Of a stretch of DNA of 64,000 bases, positions 18,242-26,983 are shown one piece after another. The stretch comes from Lysobacter sp. GX 14042 (GTDB lineage: Bacteria > Pseudomonadota > Gammaproteobacteria > Xanthomonadales > Xanthomonadaceae): the NCBI RefSeq assembly GCF_021390425.1, contig NZ_JAJUWY010000007.1, positions 94,881 to 158,880 on the forward strand, in the 5' to 3' direction. The first letter of the stretch is position 1. Each line of letters opens with the position of its first letter. A program made the position numbers and the translations under genes. The notes beneath the pieces are model-generated. The model had not been told where the DNA came from. It did not search any database and was given only the letters and a program-made list of their open reading frames with translations.

Positions 18242-19492
18242 TCAGGGGCGGGCGAAGATCACCGTGGCATTGGTGCCGCCGAAGCCGAAGCTGTTGGACA
18301 TCACCGTGTCCAGCCTGGCCTCCCGGCTCTCGCGCAGGATCGGGAAGCCCTCGGCCTTCGGGTCCAGCTGCTGGATGTTGGCCGAGCCGGCGACGAAGCC
18401 GTCCTGCATCATCAGCAGGCAGTAGATCGCCTCGTGCACGCTGGCCGCGCCGAGCGAGTGGCCGGTCAGGGCCTTGGTCGAGGACAGCGGTGGCACGTCG
18501 TTGCCGAACACCTCGCGCACTGCCTGCAACTCGACCACGTCGCCGACCGGGGTCGAGGTGCCGTGGGTGTTGAGGTAGTCCACGGACCCGACCGACCGGC
18601 CGTCCACACCGGCCAGCGCCATCTGCATGCAGCGCACCGCGCCTTCGCCGGAAGGGGCGACCATGTCGACGCCGTCGCTGGTCACGCCATAGCCGACCAG
18701 CTCGGCGATGATGTTGGCGCCGCGCGCCCTGGCATGCCCGTATTCCTCCAGCACCAGCATCCCGCCGCCGCCGGCGATGACGAAGCCGTCGCGTCCGGCG
18801 TCGTAGGGGCGCGAGGCGGTTTCCGGGGTGTCGTTGTACTTCGTCGACAGCGCGCCCATGGCGTCGAACTGCGAGCTCATGCCCCAGTGCAGTTCCTCGC
18901 CGCCGCCGGCCAGCATCACGTCCTGGGCGCCGTGGCGGATCAGGTCGGCGGCCGCGCCGATGCAGTGGGCGGAGGTCGCGCAGGCGGCGGAGATCGAGTA
19001 GCTCAGGCCGCGGATGCCGAAGGCGGTCGACAGCGCCGCCGAGACCGTCGAGCCCATCGTGCGCGGGACCATGTAGGGCCCGACCTTGCGCACGCCCTTG
19101 TTGCGCAGCAGGTCGCCGGTCTCGATCTGCCATTGCGGCGAGCCGCCGCCGGAGCCGGCGATCAGCCCGGTGCGGACACTGTGGACGGTGTCCTCGTCTA
19201 GCCCGGCATCGGCGATCGCCTCGCGCATGGCGACCCAGGCGTAGCCGGCGGCATCGCCCATGAAGCGCTTGAGCTTGCGGTCGATCTCCGCGGTGAGGTC
19301 GATGTCCGGCGCGCCGGCGACCTGGCTGCGCAGGCCCAGCTCGGCGTATTCGGGGATGAAGCGGATGCCCGGGCGCAGTTCACGCAGCGAGGCGCCGACC
19401 GCGGCGCGGTCGTTGCCGATGCACGAGACCACGCCCAGGCCGGTGACGACCACGCGCCGGTCAGCGGCGGAGCCGCCGGAAGCCGCAACCAT
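18242..19492 (-). CDS. fabB: Beta-ketoacyl-ACP synthase I
   Basis: A 416-residue condensing enzyme that elongates acyl-ACPs and, with FabA, is needed for unsaturated fatty acids. The catalytic triad is visible: Cys in SAACATSAH, His in [11 protein letters not shown] and His in [12 protein letters not shown]; the C-terminal GFGGTNATV is the usual glycine-rich end. I chose the ATG at 19492 ([20 protein letters not shown]), 1 base after the fabA stop, over a longer frame that would overlap fabA. The fabA-fabB order is the classic gammaproteobacterial arrangement. Confidence 0.95.
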   Translation of the reverse strand: MVAASGGSAADRRVVVTGLGVVSCIGNDRAAVGASLRELRPGIRFIPEYAELGLRSQVAGAPDIDLTAEIDRKLKRFMGDAAGYAWVAMREAIADAGLDEDTVHSVRTGLIAGSGGGSPQWQIETGDLLRNKGVRKVGPYMVPRTMGSTVSAALSTAFGIRGLSYSISAACATSAHCIGAAADLIRHGAQDVMLAGGGEELHWGMSSQFDAMGALSTKYNDTPETASRPYDAGRDGFVIAGGGGMLVLEEYGHARARGANIIAELVGYGVTSDGVDMVAPSGEGAVRCMQMALAGVDGRSVGSVDYLNTHGTSTPVGDVVELQAVREVFGNDVPPLSSTKALTGHSLGAASVHEAIYCLLMMQDGFVAGSANIQQLDPKAEGFPILRESREARLDTVMSNSFGFGGTNATVIFARP

Positions 19493-19493
19493 C

Positions 19494-20030
19494 TCAGAAG
19501 CCCTCGGTGGAGGTGAACAGTCCGACCCGCAGGTCGGAGGCGGTGTAGATCTCGCGCCCGTCGACCAGGGTGCGTCCATCGCCGATGACCAGGGCCAGCT
19601 TGCCGCGCATCACCCGGCGGATGTCGATCTCATAGGTGACCAGTTTCGCGCCGGGGAGTATCTGCCCGGTGAACTTGACCTGCCCCACCCCGAGCGCACG
19701 GCCCCGGCCGGGCTCGCCCAGCCACGGCAGGTAGAAGCCGCACAGCTGCCACATCGCGTCCACGCCCAGGCAGCCGGGCATCACCGGGTCGCCCTCGAAG
19801 TGGCACTCGAAGAACCACAGGTCCGGGCGGATGTCGAGCTCGGCGCGGATGACGCCCTTGCCGTACTTGCCGCCTTCGGTGGAGATCTCGGTGATCCGGT
19901 CGAACATCAGCATCGGCGGCGCGGGCAGGCGGGCGTTGCCGGGGCCGAACATCTCGCCGCGGGCACAGGCCAGCAGCTGGTCGCGATCAAAGGAGGACGG
20001 TCGGGTCATCACGGAGGTACTGGGGGACAT
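19494..20030 (-). CDS. fabA: 3-hydroxydecanoyl-ACP dehydratase/isomerase
   Basis: A 178-residue FabA that dehydrates 3-hydroxydecanoyl-ACP and isomerises trans-2 to cis-3-decenoyl-ACP, the branch point to unsaturated fatty acids. The active-site His ([13 protein letters not shown]) and Asp ([10 protein letters not shown]) are present. The start may be the Met at 20009 ([13 protein letters not shown]), which gives the family's usual ~171 residues. The upstream gap (20031-20211) holds the fabA promoter region and, on the other strand, the FNR-type box for nirK. Confidence 0.95.
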   Translation of the reverse strand: MSPSTSVMTRPSSFDRDQLLACARGEMFGPGNARLPAPPMLMFDRITEISTEGGKYGKGVIRAELDIRPDLWFFECHFEGDPVMPGCLGVDAMWQLCGFYLPWLGEPGRGRALGVGQVKFTGQILPGAKLVTYEIDIRRVMRGKLALVIGDGRTLVDGREIYTASDLRVGLFTSTEGF

Positions 20031-20068
20031 GAGCCCACCATTCTGCCGTTTTTCGCCAGCGGGGGACG

Positions 20069-20082
20069 TTGACGTCCGTCAA
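20069..20082 (+). promoter_or_regulatory. FNR/DNR-type box upstream of nirK
   Basis: TTGACGTCCGTCAA: a perfect dyad with TTGAC/GTCAA arms and a 4-base spacer. The centre is ~137 bases before the nirK ATG; a class II arrangement would put the start near 20117 and leave a ~95-base leader. Confidence 0.8.
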
Positions 20083-20211
20083 GCGCCACCGGCAGCACAG
20101 CAGCGGCACCGCTGAACGCGCCTTCACATTGGCCATCGGGAATGGAAGGCAGGCTCGTCGTCCCGACCACCCTGGCCGGCGCGCGCCGGCCTCCACGACA
20201 GCGGAGTGCCG

Positions 20212-21753
20212 ATGAGAATCATCACCGGGTACCTCTTTGCCGCGCTCGCGGCCACTGCCCTGATGCTGGCCGGCTGCAATGCCGAACGGACCGGCGATGG
20301 ACGTTCGTCCGCCAGCGACCGCGACAGCGCCGACAGCGCCCGTGGCAGCACCGGCGGCTCGCGCCGCGGGGATTTCGGCCCGCCCCAGGGCAAGCCGGTG
20401 CGTGCGGTGACCACCTCGCCGCCCAACGTGCCCCCGGCGACCGGTCGTGACTACCCGGCCAAGGTGGTGGTGGAAATGGACGTGGTGGAGAAGGTGATGC
20501 CGATCTCCGAAGGCGTGGACTACACCTTCTGGACCTTCGACGGCACGGTGCCGGGCAGCTTCATCCGGGTGCGCCAGGGCGACACCATCGAGTTCCACCT
20601 GCGCAACATGCCCGACAGCAAGATGCCCCACAACATCGACCTGCACGGGGTCACCGGGCCGGGTGGCGGCGCCAGCAGCAGCTTCACCGCGCCGGGGCAC
20701 GTGACCCGCTTCAGCTTCAAGGCCCTCAATGCCGGGTTGTACATCTATCACTGCGCCACCGCCCCGGTGACCATGCACGTGGCCAACGGCATGTACGGGC
20801 TGATCCTGGTCGAACCGCCGGAGGGCCTGCCGGAGGTCGACAAGGAGTACTACGTGGTGCAGGGCGACTTCTACACCACCGGCAAGTACCGCGAGAAGGG
20901 CCTGCAGAATTTCGATTTCGACAAGGCCATCGACGAGCGTGCGACCTACGTGGTGTTCAACGGCATGGAGGGCTCGCTGACCGGCGACAACGCGCTGACC
21001 GCCAGCGTCGGCGAAACCGTGCGCCTGTACGTGGGCAATGCCGGCCCGAACCTGGTGTCCAGCTTCCACGTGATCGGCGAGATCTTCGACAAGGTCTGGT
21101 ACGAGGGCGGCACCAATTACCAGGAGAACGTGCAGACCACGCTCATTCCCGCCGGTGGCGCGGCGATGATGGAGTTCCACATGGAGGTGCCGGGCAGCTA
21201 CGTGCTGGTCGACCACGCGCTGGCGCGGTCCTTCAACAAGGGCGCGCTGGGGATCCTGCTGGCGGACGGCCCGGAGAACCCCGCGATCTACTCCGGCCAG
21301 GAGGTCGATGCGGTCTACTTGGGCGACCGCGCGCAACCGAACATGGACGCGGTCAGCGCCGCCGCCGAGTCCGCCAGCACCGGTGACCTGACCCTGGAGC
21401 AGCAGGTCGCCGCGGGCGAGGCGCTGTTCATGGGCACCTGCTCGACCTGCCACCAGGCCAATGGCGCCGGGCTGGAGGGCGTGTTCCCGCCGCTGGCGGC
21501 TTCGGACTACGTCGCCGCGCACCCCGAACTGCTTCCGCAGATCATCCTCCACGGCATCCAGGGTCCGGTCACCGTGAACGGCGTGGACTACAACTCGATC
21601 ATGCCGCCGATGACCCAGTTGACCGACGACGAGGTCGCCAACATCGCCACCTACGTGCTCAACAGCTGGGGCAATCCGGGTGGCCGGGTGACCAAGGCGG
21701 AGGCCGCGGCGGCACGTGCCACCAACCCCGCCTTTGCCTCCCAGGGCCACTGA
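20212..21753 (+). CDS. nirK: Copper nitrite reductase fused to cytochrome c (three-domain NirK)
   Basis: A 513-residue enzyme that reduces nitrite to NO in the periplasm. A lipoprotein signal (LMLAGC, lipid on Cys22) precedes a low-complexity Ser/Asp/Gly linker. Two cupredoxin domains follow. The type 1 and type 2 copper ligands are visible in [23 protein letters not shown] and DHALARSF, and the catalytic His in [10 protein letters not shown]. After about residue 400 comes a class I cytochrome c domain with CSTCH and a downstream Met in IMPPM. This cupredoxin-cupredoxin-haem layout is known from Ralstonia pickettii-type enzymes. I chose the ATG at 20212, with a CGGAG site. nirV and a Sco gene follow. 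Confidence 0.95.
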   Translation: MRIITGYLFAALAATALMLAGCNAERTGDGRSSASDRDSADSARGSTGGSRRGDFGPPQGKPVRAVTTSPPNVPPATGRDYPAKVVVEMDVVEKVMPISEGVDYTFWTFDGTVPGSFIRVRQGDTIEFHLRNMPDSKMPHNIDLHGVTGPGGGASSSFTAPGHVTRFSFKALNAGLYIYHCATAPVTMHVANGMYGLILVEPPEGLPEVDKEYYVVQGDFYTTGKYREKGLQNFDFDKAIDERATYVVFNGMEGSLTGDNALTASVGETVRLYVGNAGPNLVSSFHVIGEIFDKVWYEGGTNYQENVQTTLIPAGGAAMMEFHMEVPGSYVLVDHALARSFNKGALGILLADGPENPAIYSGQEVDAVYLGDRAQPNMDAVSAAAESASTGDLTLEQQVAAGEALFMGTCSTCHQANGAGLEGVFPPLAASDYVAAHPELLPQIILHGIQGPVTVNGVDYNSIMPPMTQLTDDEVANIATYVLNSWGNPGGRVTKAEAAAARATNPAFASQGH

Positions 21754-21754
21754 G

Positions 21755-22525
21755 GTGCGGACGCTGTTGATGGCCGTCGGCGTGCTCGCCGCTTCCGCCG
21801 CGCCGGCGGCGGAAGCGGAGTACGTGCGCATCCCGGCGGGCAGCTTCGCCAGCGCGCTGGCCTACGAGGACGTACCGGGCGAGGTGGAGGTCGCGGCCTT
21901 CGAGCTGATGGAGCGGCCGGTGACCAATGCCGAGTTCCTGGCTTTCGTCCGCGAGCACCCGCAATGGCGCCGCGACCGGGTGCCGCAGGTGATGGCCGAG
22001 CCGCGCTACCTCTCGCACTGGCCGGGACCGCTGGACACGGGCGGGGCCCCCGCCGATGCGCGCCCGGTGGTGCAGGTCAGCTGGTTCGCCGCCGACGCCT
22101 ATTGCCGCGCCCAGGACGCGCGGCTGCCGGGCTGGAACGAGTGGGAGTACGTGGCGGCTGCCGACGAGACCCGGCAGGACGCCCGCGCCGACCCGGTCTG
22201 GCGCGAACGCATCCTGGGCTGGTACTCGCGCCCCTCCGACCAGCCGCTGGTCAGGGCCGGTGCACAGGTGGCCAACGTCTATGGGGTGCGCGACATGCAC
22301 GGGCTGGTATGGGAATGGACGGAGGATTTCTCCTCGCTGCTGGTGGACGCCGACGACCGCCTGCAGGGCGACCCGGACGGCGCGCGCTTCTGCGGCGCCG
22401 GGGCGCTGTCGATGGACGACCGCGAGAACTACGCCGTGCTGATGCGGGTGGCGATGCTGTCCTCGCTGCAGGCCGGCCACACCACCGGGAACCTCGGTTT
22501 CCGCTGTGCCAGGAGCCTGCCATGA
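21755..22525 (+). CDS. nirV: Formylglycine-generating-enzyme-like protein (NirV type)
   Basis: A 256-residue secreted protein of the SUMF1/FGE-sulfatase superfamily. The start is a GTG at 21755, one base after the nirK stop, which keeps an Arg at the head of the signal peptide (VRTLLMAVGVLAASAAPAAEA); an ATG lies at 21770. Family landmarks are YVRIPAGSF, MERPVTNAEFLAFV, VSWFAADAYCRAQDARLPGWNEWEYVA and the C-terminal GNLGFRCARS. NirV homologues sit beside nirK in many denitrifiers, but their function in nitrite reduction is unproven. It overlaps the next gene (ATGA). Confidence 0.85.
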   Translation: MRTLLMAVGVLAASAAPAAEAEYVRIPAGSFASALAYEDVPGEVEVAAFELMERPVTNAEFLAFVREHPQWRRDRVPQVMAEPRYLSHWPGPLDTGGAPADARPVVQVSWFAADAYCRAQDARLPGWNEWEYVAAADETRQDARADPVWRERILGWYSRPSDQPLVRAGAQVANVYGVRDMHGLVWEWTEDFSSLLVDADDRLQGDPDGARFCGAGALSMDDRENYAVLMRVAMLSSLQAGHTTGNLGFRCARSLP

Positions 22526-23091
22526 AGATCCTGATGTCCCTGCTGCTGGCCGCCGCGCTGGTCCCCGCCGTCGCCGTGGCAGCCGATGACGCGGAGTTGC
22601 CGCGCGATTCGCTCTACCGGCTCCCGGTGGGCCTGGTCGACCAGGACGGCCGCGAGCTGGAGTGGTCCGCGCTGCGGGGAAGGCCGCAGGTGGTGGGCAT
22701 GTTCTATACCTCCTGCCAGTTCATCTGCCCGTTGATCGTCGACAGCGGCAAGGCGCTGGAACGCCAGCTCGGTGCCGATGCCGCGGGCTTGGGCGTGCTC
22801 CTGGTCAGCATCGACCCGGAGCGCGATGATCCGGCCGCGCTGCGCAAGGTCGTCGACCAGCGCGGGCTCGACACCACGCGCTGGACGCTGGCCGCGCCAC
22901 CCGCCGGGCAGGTGCGGGCGGTGGCCGGGGCACTCGGGGTGCGCTACCGCCGCCTGGCCGACGGAGAGTTCAACCACAACAGCCCGCTGGTCCTGCTGGA
23001 TGCGCAGGGGCGGGAGCTGGCCCGGACCGAGAAGATCGGCAGCCGGCTGGATCCGGAATTCGTCGAGGCAGTGCGCCAGGCGCTGCGGTGA
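22522..23091 (+). CDS. Sco1/SenC-family copper chaperone
   Basis: A 189-residue thioredoxin-fold protein with a signal peptide ending near AVAA. The copper-binding CxxxC (TSCQFICPL) and the distal His (DGEFNHNSPLVLL) are in place. Sco proteins load copper into the Cu-A site of oxidases or act in periplasmic copper handling. The overlap with nirV and the tail position in the nirK operon suggest metallation of the copper nitrite reductase or of the cbb3 oxidase encoded next. It is the third gene of the presumed nirK transcript. Confidence 0.9.
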   Translation: MKILMSLLLAAALVPAVAVAADDAELPRDSLYRLPVGLVDQDGRELEWSALRGRPQVVGMFYTSCQFICPLIVDSGKALERQLGADAAGLGVLLVSIDPERDDPAALRKVVDQRGLDTTRWTLAAPPAGQVRAVAGALGVRYRRLADGEFNHNSPLVLLDAQGRELARTEKIGSRLDPEFVEAVRQALR

Positions 23092-23404
23092 AGGAGGCCC
23101 GGCCCGCCGGAGTCGTGCCGCCGCATCGCCCCTCGGCTGTCCAATGGCTGAACGCGGGACCCGCGGGACAGGCGTGGAGACCCGGCTTCCCATGCCGGAA
23201 ACGGTGCCGTGGTTTATGCTGGCGGGTGCGCGGTCGTGGCACCTTTGTGCCGCGGCGGTTGCATCGACCGGGCCCAGTCAGCGCCTGCCCCACGTTCCAT
23301 CCCGCCCCGTGGCCTGGCCCCCGGCAGGGACGATTTGATCCAGATCAAGCGGACCGGTCGTGCCGGCCCGGACAATAACCCGCAACTATCCTGAAGGTCT
23401 GCCC
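23092..23404. other. 313-base intergenic region with the ccoN promoter
   Basis: Apart from the FNR-type box at 23335-23348 and a GAAGG-like ribosome site just before ccoN, I see no open frame with coding character, no repeat, and no convincing terminator for the nirK operon. The translated frames lack recognisable protein features. Confidence 0.6.
23335..23348 (+). promoter_or_regulatory. FNR/ANR box upstream of ccoN
   Basis: TTGATCCAGATCAA: a perfect match to the FNR consensus TTGAT-N4-ATCAA. The centre at 23341.5 predicts a class II start near 23383, 22 bases ahead of the ccoN ATG. Confidence 0.9.
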
Positions 23405-24907
23405 ATGACTGTCCAAGATGCCGCCGTGGCGGCCGGTTCCGTGCCCGCCGGGCGTGGATCGGGGGTCGCTGCCGCCGACACCGGCTTCTACAACGACAAG
23501 ATCGTCCACTGGTTCACCATCGCCACGGTGTTCTGGGGGATCGTCGGCATGGGCGTGGGCGTGCTGATCGCCGCCCAGCTGTACTGGCCGGCGCTCAACT
23601 TCGACACCCCCTGGCTGAGCTACGGACGGCTGCGCCCGCTGCACACCAACGGCGTGGTGTTCGCCTTCGGCGCGACCTCGCTGATCGCCACCAGCCTGTA
23701 CGTGGTCCAGCGCACCTGCCACACCCGGCTGATCTCCGACAAGCTGGCGACCTTCGTCTTCTGCGGCTGGAACCTGGCCATGGTCGGCGCGGTGATCACC
23801 CTGCCGCTGGGCATCACCCAGGGCAAGGAATACGCCGAGCTGGAGTGGCCGATCGACCTGCTGATCCTGGTCACCTGGGTGGCCTACGGCGTGCTGTTCT
23901 TCGGCACCGTGGCCAAGCGCAAGGTGCAGCACATCTACGTCGCCAACTGGTTCTATGCCGCGTTCATCATCGGCGTGGGCCTGCTGCACATCGTCAACAA
24001 CCTGGCCATCCCGGCCGGCATGTGGAAGTCCTACCCGGTCTACAGCGGCGCCGTGGATGCGATGGCCCAGTGGTGGTACGGCCACAACGCGGTGGCGTTC
24101 CTGCTGACCGTCGGCTTCCTGGCGATGATGTACTACTACGTGCCCAAGCAGGCGCAGCGCCCGATCTACTCCTACCGGCTGTCGATCGTGCACTTCTGGG
24201 CGCTGATCTCGCTGTACATGTGGGCCGGCCCGCACCACCTGCACTACACCGCGCTGCCGGACTGGGCGCAGTCGGTGGGCATGGTGTTCTCGGTGGTGCT
24301 GCTGGCGCCGTCCTGGGGTGGCGCGATGAACGGCATCCTCACCCTGTCGGGGGTGTGGCACAAGCTGCGCACCGACCCGATCCTGAAGTTCCTGATCGTA
24401 GCCATCAGCTTCTACATGATCGCCACCTTCGAAGGCCCGCTGCTGTCGATCAAGACGGTCAACTCGCTGTCGCACTACACCGACTGGACCGTGGGCCACG
24501 TCCACGCCGGCACCCTGGGCTGGGTGGCGATGATCGTGGTCGGCTCGATCTACTCGATGTACCCGCGCCTGATAGGCGCCGCCGGGATGTACTCGACGAA
24601 GCTGATCGACGTGCACTTCTGGATGCACACCCTGGGCGTGGTGTTCTACATCGTCTCGATGTGGATCGCCGGTATCTCGCAGGGCCTGATGTGGCGCGCC
24701 ACCAACGCCGACGGCACGCTGACCTACAGCTTCGTCGAGGGCCTGGTGGTCACCTATCCGTACTACCTGGGGCGCCTGCTGGGCGGGGTGCTGATCCTCG
24801 GCGGCATGGTGCTGATGGCCTGGCACGTGTGGAAGACGTACAAGTCGGTCGAGGCGCCGGCGGCCAACCCGGTGCTGGCCCCGCATCCCGACACCGCCCG
24901 CGCCTGA
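23405..24907 (+). CDS. ccoN: cbb3-type cytochrome c oxidase subunit I
   Basis: A 500-residue catalytic subunit of the high-affinity cbb3 oxidase, with about 12 membrane helices and the low-spin haem b and haem b3/Cu-B centre. His ligands are visible in [38 protein letters not shown] and HVHAGTLGW. The short N-terminus fits the family. I chose the ATG at 23405 (MTVQDAAV), with a GAAGG site; the frame runs upstream into the promoter. It opens a ~9 kb operon running to 32529, and a perfect FNR box precedes it. Confidence 0.97.
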   Translation: MTVQDAAVAAGSVPAGRGSGVAAADTGFYNDKIVHWFTIATVFWGIVGMGVGVLIAAQLYWPALNFDTPWLSYGRLRPLHTNGVVFAFGATSLIATSLYVVQRTCHTRLISDKLATFVFCGWNLAMVGAVITLPLGITQGKEYAELEWPIDLLILVTWVAYGVLFFGTVAKRKVQHIYVANWFYAAFIIGVGLLHIVNNLAIPAGMWKSYPVYSGAVDAMAQWWYGHNAVAFLLTVGFLAMMYYYVPKQAQRPIYSYRLSIVHFWALISLYMWAGPHHLHYTALPDWAQSVGMVFSVVLLAPSWGGAMNGILTLSGVWHKLRTDPILKFLIVAISFYMIATFEGPLLSIKTVNSLSHYTDWTVGHVHAGTLGWVAMIVVGSIYSMYPRLIGAAGMYSTKLIDVHFWMHTLGVVFYIVSMWIAGISQGLMWRATNADGTLTYSFVEGLVVTYPYYLGRLLGGVLILGGMVLMAWHVWKTYKSVEAPAANPVLAPHPDTARA

Positions 24908-24926
24908 GGACCGGAAGGAAGCATCG

Positions 24927-25541
24927 ATGAGCATTGCACACGAGAAACTCGAGAAGAACATCGGCATCCTCGCTGTCCTGGTCGCCATCGCGGTGTCGCT
25001 GGGCGGTCTGGCCGAGATCGTGCCGCTGATGTACCAGGCCGAGGCGATCAAGCCGCTGCCGGGCATGAAGCCGTACCCGGCGCTGGAGCTGGCCGGCCGT
25101 GACATCTACGTGCGCGAGGGCTGCTACAACTGCCACTCGCAGATGGTCCGCACGCTGCGTTTCGAGACCGAGCGCTACGGTCATTACTCGCTGGCCGGCG
25201 AGTCGGTCTATGACCGGCCGTTCCAGTGGGGCTCCAAACGCACCGGGCCGGACCTGGCGCGCGTGGGTGGCCGCTACTCCGACGACTGGCACCGGGTGCA
25301 CCTGACCGACCCGCGCGCGGTGGTCCCGGAGTCGAACATGCCGGCCTTCCCCTGGCTGCAGGAGAACACGGTGGACGGACCGACGGTACAGCTGCGCATG
25401 AGCCGCCTGCAGAAGCTCGGCGACCCGTACAGCGACGAGGAGATCGAGGCCGCCGCGGCCGAGGTCGAGGGCAGGAGCGAGCTGGACGCGGTGGTGGCCT
25501 ACCTGCAGGGCCTGGGTCGTTACGCGCCACGCGGGAGCTGA
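24927..25541 (+). CDS. ccoO: cbb3-type oxidase subunit II (monohaem cytochrome c)
   Basis: A 204-residue membrane-anchored cytochrome c. One N-terminal helix (about 12-35) is followed by a periplasmic domain with a single haem site CYNCH and the axial Met candidate in [31 protein letters not shown] is a family hallmark. It passes electrons from CcoP to CcoN. It lies 19 bases after ccoN and 3 bases before ccoQ. Confidence 0.96.
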   Translation: MSIAHEKLEKNIGILAVLVAIAVSLGGLAEIVPLMYQAEAIKPLPGMKPYPALELAGRDIYVREGCYNCHSQMVRTLRFETERYGHYSLAGESVYDRPFQWGSKRTGPDLARVGGRYSDDWHRVHLTDPRAVVPESNMPAFPWLQENTVDGPTVQLRMSRLQKLGDPYSDEEIEAAAAEVEGRSELDAVVAYLQGLGRYAPRGS

Positions 25542-25544
25542 GCC

Positions 25545-25733
25545 ATGCTGTCGGGAATCATCACCACTTTCATGCTGCTGCTGTTCCTGGCCATCGTGGC
25601 CTGGGCCTGGCAGCCGCGGAACAGGAAGAGCTTCGACGCCACCGCCCGGCTGGCGGTCGAGGAGCCGGAAGAAAACCAGGGCCGGAACGCCGGCGGCGCG
25701 AAGCGCGAGACCAAGAAGGGGACGCGGGCATGA
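25545..25733 (+). CDS. ccoQ: cbb3-type oxidase subunit IV (CcoQ)
   Basis: A 62-residue protein with one N-terminal membrane helix (about 4-22) and a charged tail (KSFDATARLAVEEPEE). Length, topology and position between ccoO and ccoP are those of CcoQ/FixQ, which stabilises the oxidase. Its stop overlaps the ccoP start (ATGA). The tail is Lys/Arg/Glu-rich and not otherwise conserved. Confidence 0.9.
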   Translation: MLSGIITTFMLLLFLAIVAWAWQPRNRKSFDATARLAVEEPEENQGRNAGGAKRETKKGTRA

Positions 25734-26671
25734 GCATGGGCTGGAACTGGTACATCATCGCCCTGACCGCGCTGAACCTGCTCGGCGTGGCCTGGCTGCT
25801 GTGGTGGACGTCCAAGCGGCGTCCCGGTGATCCGCGCCCGGAAGAGACCAGCCACTACTGGGACGAGGACATCACCGAGTACAACAAGCCGATGCCGCGC
25901 TGGTGGATCACCGGCTTCTTCATCGCGATCGCTTTCGGCATCGGCTACCTGGTCTGGTTCGGCGGCATGGGCTCGATCCCGGGCACCAGCGGCTGGAGCT
26001 CGCAGCAGGAGCACGCGCTGGCCAAGTCGGCGGCCGACGCCCGGCTCGAGGAGACCTTCCGCCCGTACCAGAACGTCCCGCTGCCCGCGCTGGCCGGTGA
26101 TCCGGTGGCCATGCAGCTGGGCCGCTCGATCTTCGCCAACACCTGCGCCACCTGCCATGGCTCCTCGGCCCAGGGCGCGATCGGCTACCCGAACCTGACC
26201 GACGACATCTGGCACTGGGGCGGCGAGCCCGAGCAGGTCCTGCAGACCGTGCTCGACGGCCGCGAAGGCATCATGCCCGAGTGGGGCACCGTGCTCACCG
26301 GCATGGGTGGCGAGAACGCGGTCGATTACGTGATCGCCTACGTGCGCACCCTCTCGCATCCCGAGCTGGGCGTCGGCAGCGACTTCCTCGCCGCCCGCGG
26401 CAAGAAGCTCTACGAGGGCGTGTGCGTGGCCTGCCACGGCATCGACGGCAAGGGCAACCAGGCAATGGGTGCGCCCGACCTGACCGATGACTACTGGATG
26501 TACGGCGACAGCAAGGAAAGCCTGTACGAAACCATTGCCCACGGCCGCCACGGCATCATGCCGGCGCACCGCGAGCTGCTGGGCGAAACCCGCGCCCGGC
26601 TGGTCGCCGCCTGGGTCTGGTCGCTGTCCAACCGGTCCGGCGGCGATGGCGCCGCCGGGGGGGCGCAGTGA
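25730..26671 (+). CDS. ccoP: cbb3-type oxidase subunit III (dihaem cytochrome c)
   Basis: A 313-residue subunit with two N-terminal membrane helices (about 5-25 and 60-80). Two cytochrome c domains follow, with haem motifs CATCH and CVACH and axial Met candidates in GIMPEWG and GIMPAHR. The segment SHYWDEDITEYNKPMPRWW between the helices is typical of CcoP/FixP. It accepts electrons from the bc1 complex or soluble cytochromes. The start overlaps ccoQ, and the stop overlaps the next small gene by 4 bases (GTGA). Confidence 0.96.
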   Translation: MSMGWNWYIIALTALNLLGVAWLLWWTSKRRPGDPRPEETSHYWDEDITEYNKPMPRWWITGFFIAIAFGIGYLVWFGGMGSIPGTSGWSSQQEHALAKSAADARLEETFRPYQNVPLPALAGDPVAMQLGRSIFANTCATCHGSSAQGAIGYPNLTDDIWHWGGEPEQVLQTVLDGREGIMPEWGTVLTGMGGENAVDYVIAYVRTLSHPELGVGSDFLAARGKKLYEGVCVACHGIDGKGNQAMGAPDLTDDYWMYGDSKESLYETIAHGRHGIMPAHRELLGETRARLVAAWVWSLSNRSGGDGAAGGAQ

Positions 26672-26976
26672 CGCGCACTCCCGCCTCGCAACGGCTGGAC
26701 CACCCGCCCCGACCGCTCGCGCAGCGGATCGGGGCGATCGCGTGGCCGAGCTTCTTCGCCGCGGGCGTGGCGACGATGGTGTTCTTCGCCTTCGTCGACC
26801 CGCTGGAGCTGCGGGACCTGACCTTCCCGGGCGTGGAGATCACCCGCTCGATGGGCTACACGATCGCGTTCTTCATGTTCTGGCTGGCGACCGCGTCGTC
26901 GAGCCTGTTCACCTGGTGGCTGCTGCGTCCCGCCAGCCGCTTCAACCGCACGCTGCCCCGCGAGGGTGGCAAGTAA
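26668..26976 (+). CDS. Small membrane protein in the cco operon, function unknown
   Basis: A 102-residue protein that starts with GTG overlapping the ccoP stop. Two hydrophobic segments (about 23-42 and 62-85) suggest two membrane helices with a short periplasmic loop; the C-terminus ends FNRTLPREGGK. It is neither CcoQ, CcoH nor CcoS. Tight coupling on both sides suggests a part in oxidase assembly or stability, but this is inference. Confidence 0.75.
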   Translation: MTRTPASQRLDHPPRPLAQRIGAIAWPSFFAAGVATMVFFAFVDPLELRDLTFPGVEITRSMGYTIAFFMFWLATASSSLFTWWLLRPASRFNRTLPREGGK

Positions 26977-26983
26977 GGAAAAA

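Noticed and set aside
19493..19579. Upstream start for fabB giving 445 residues
   Set aside because: It would overlap the end of fabA; the ATG at 19492 gives the normal KAS I N-terminus.
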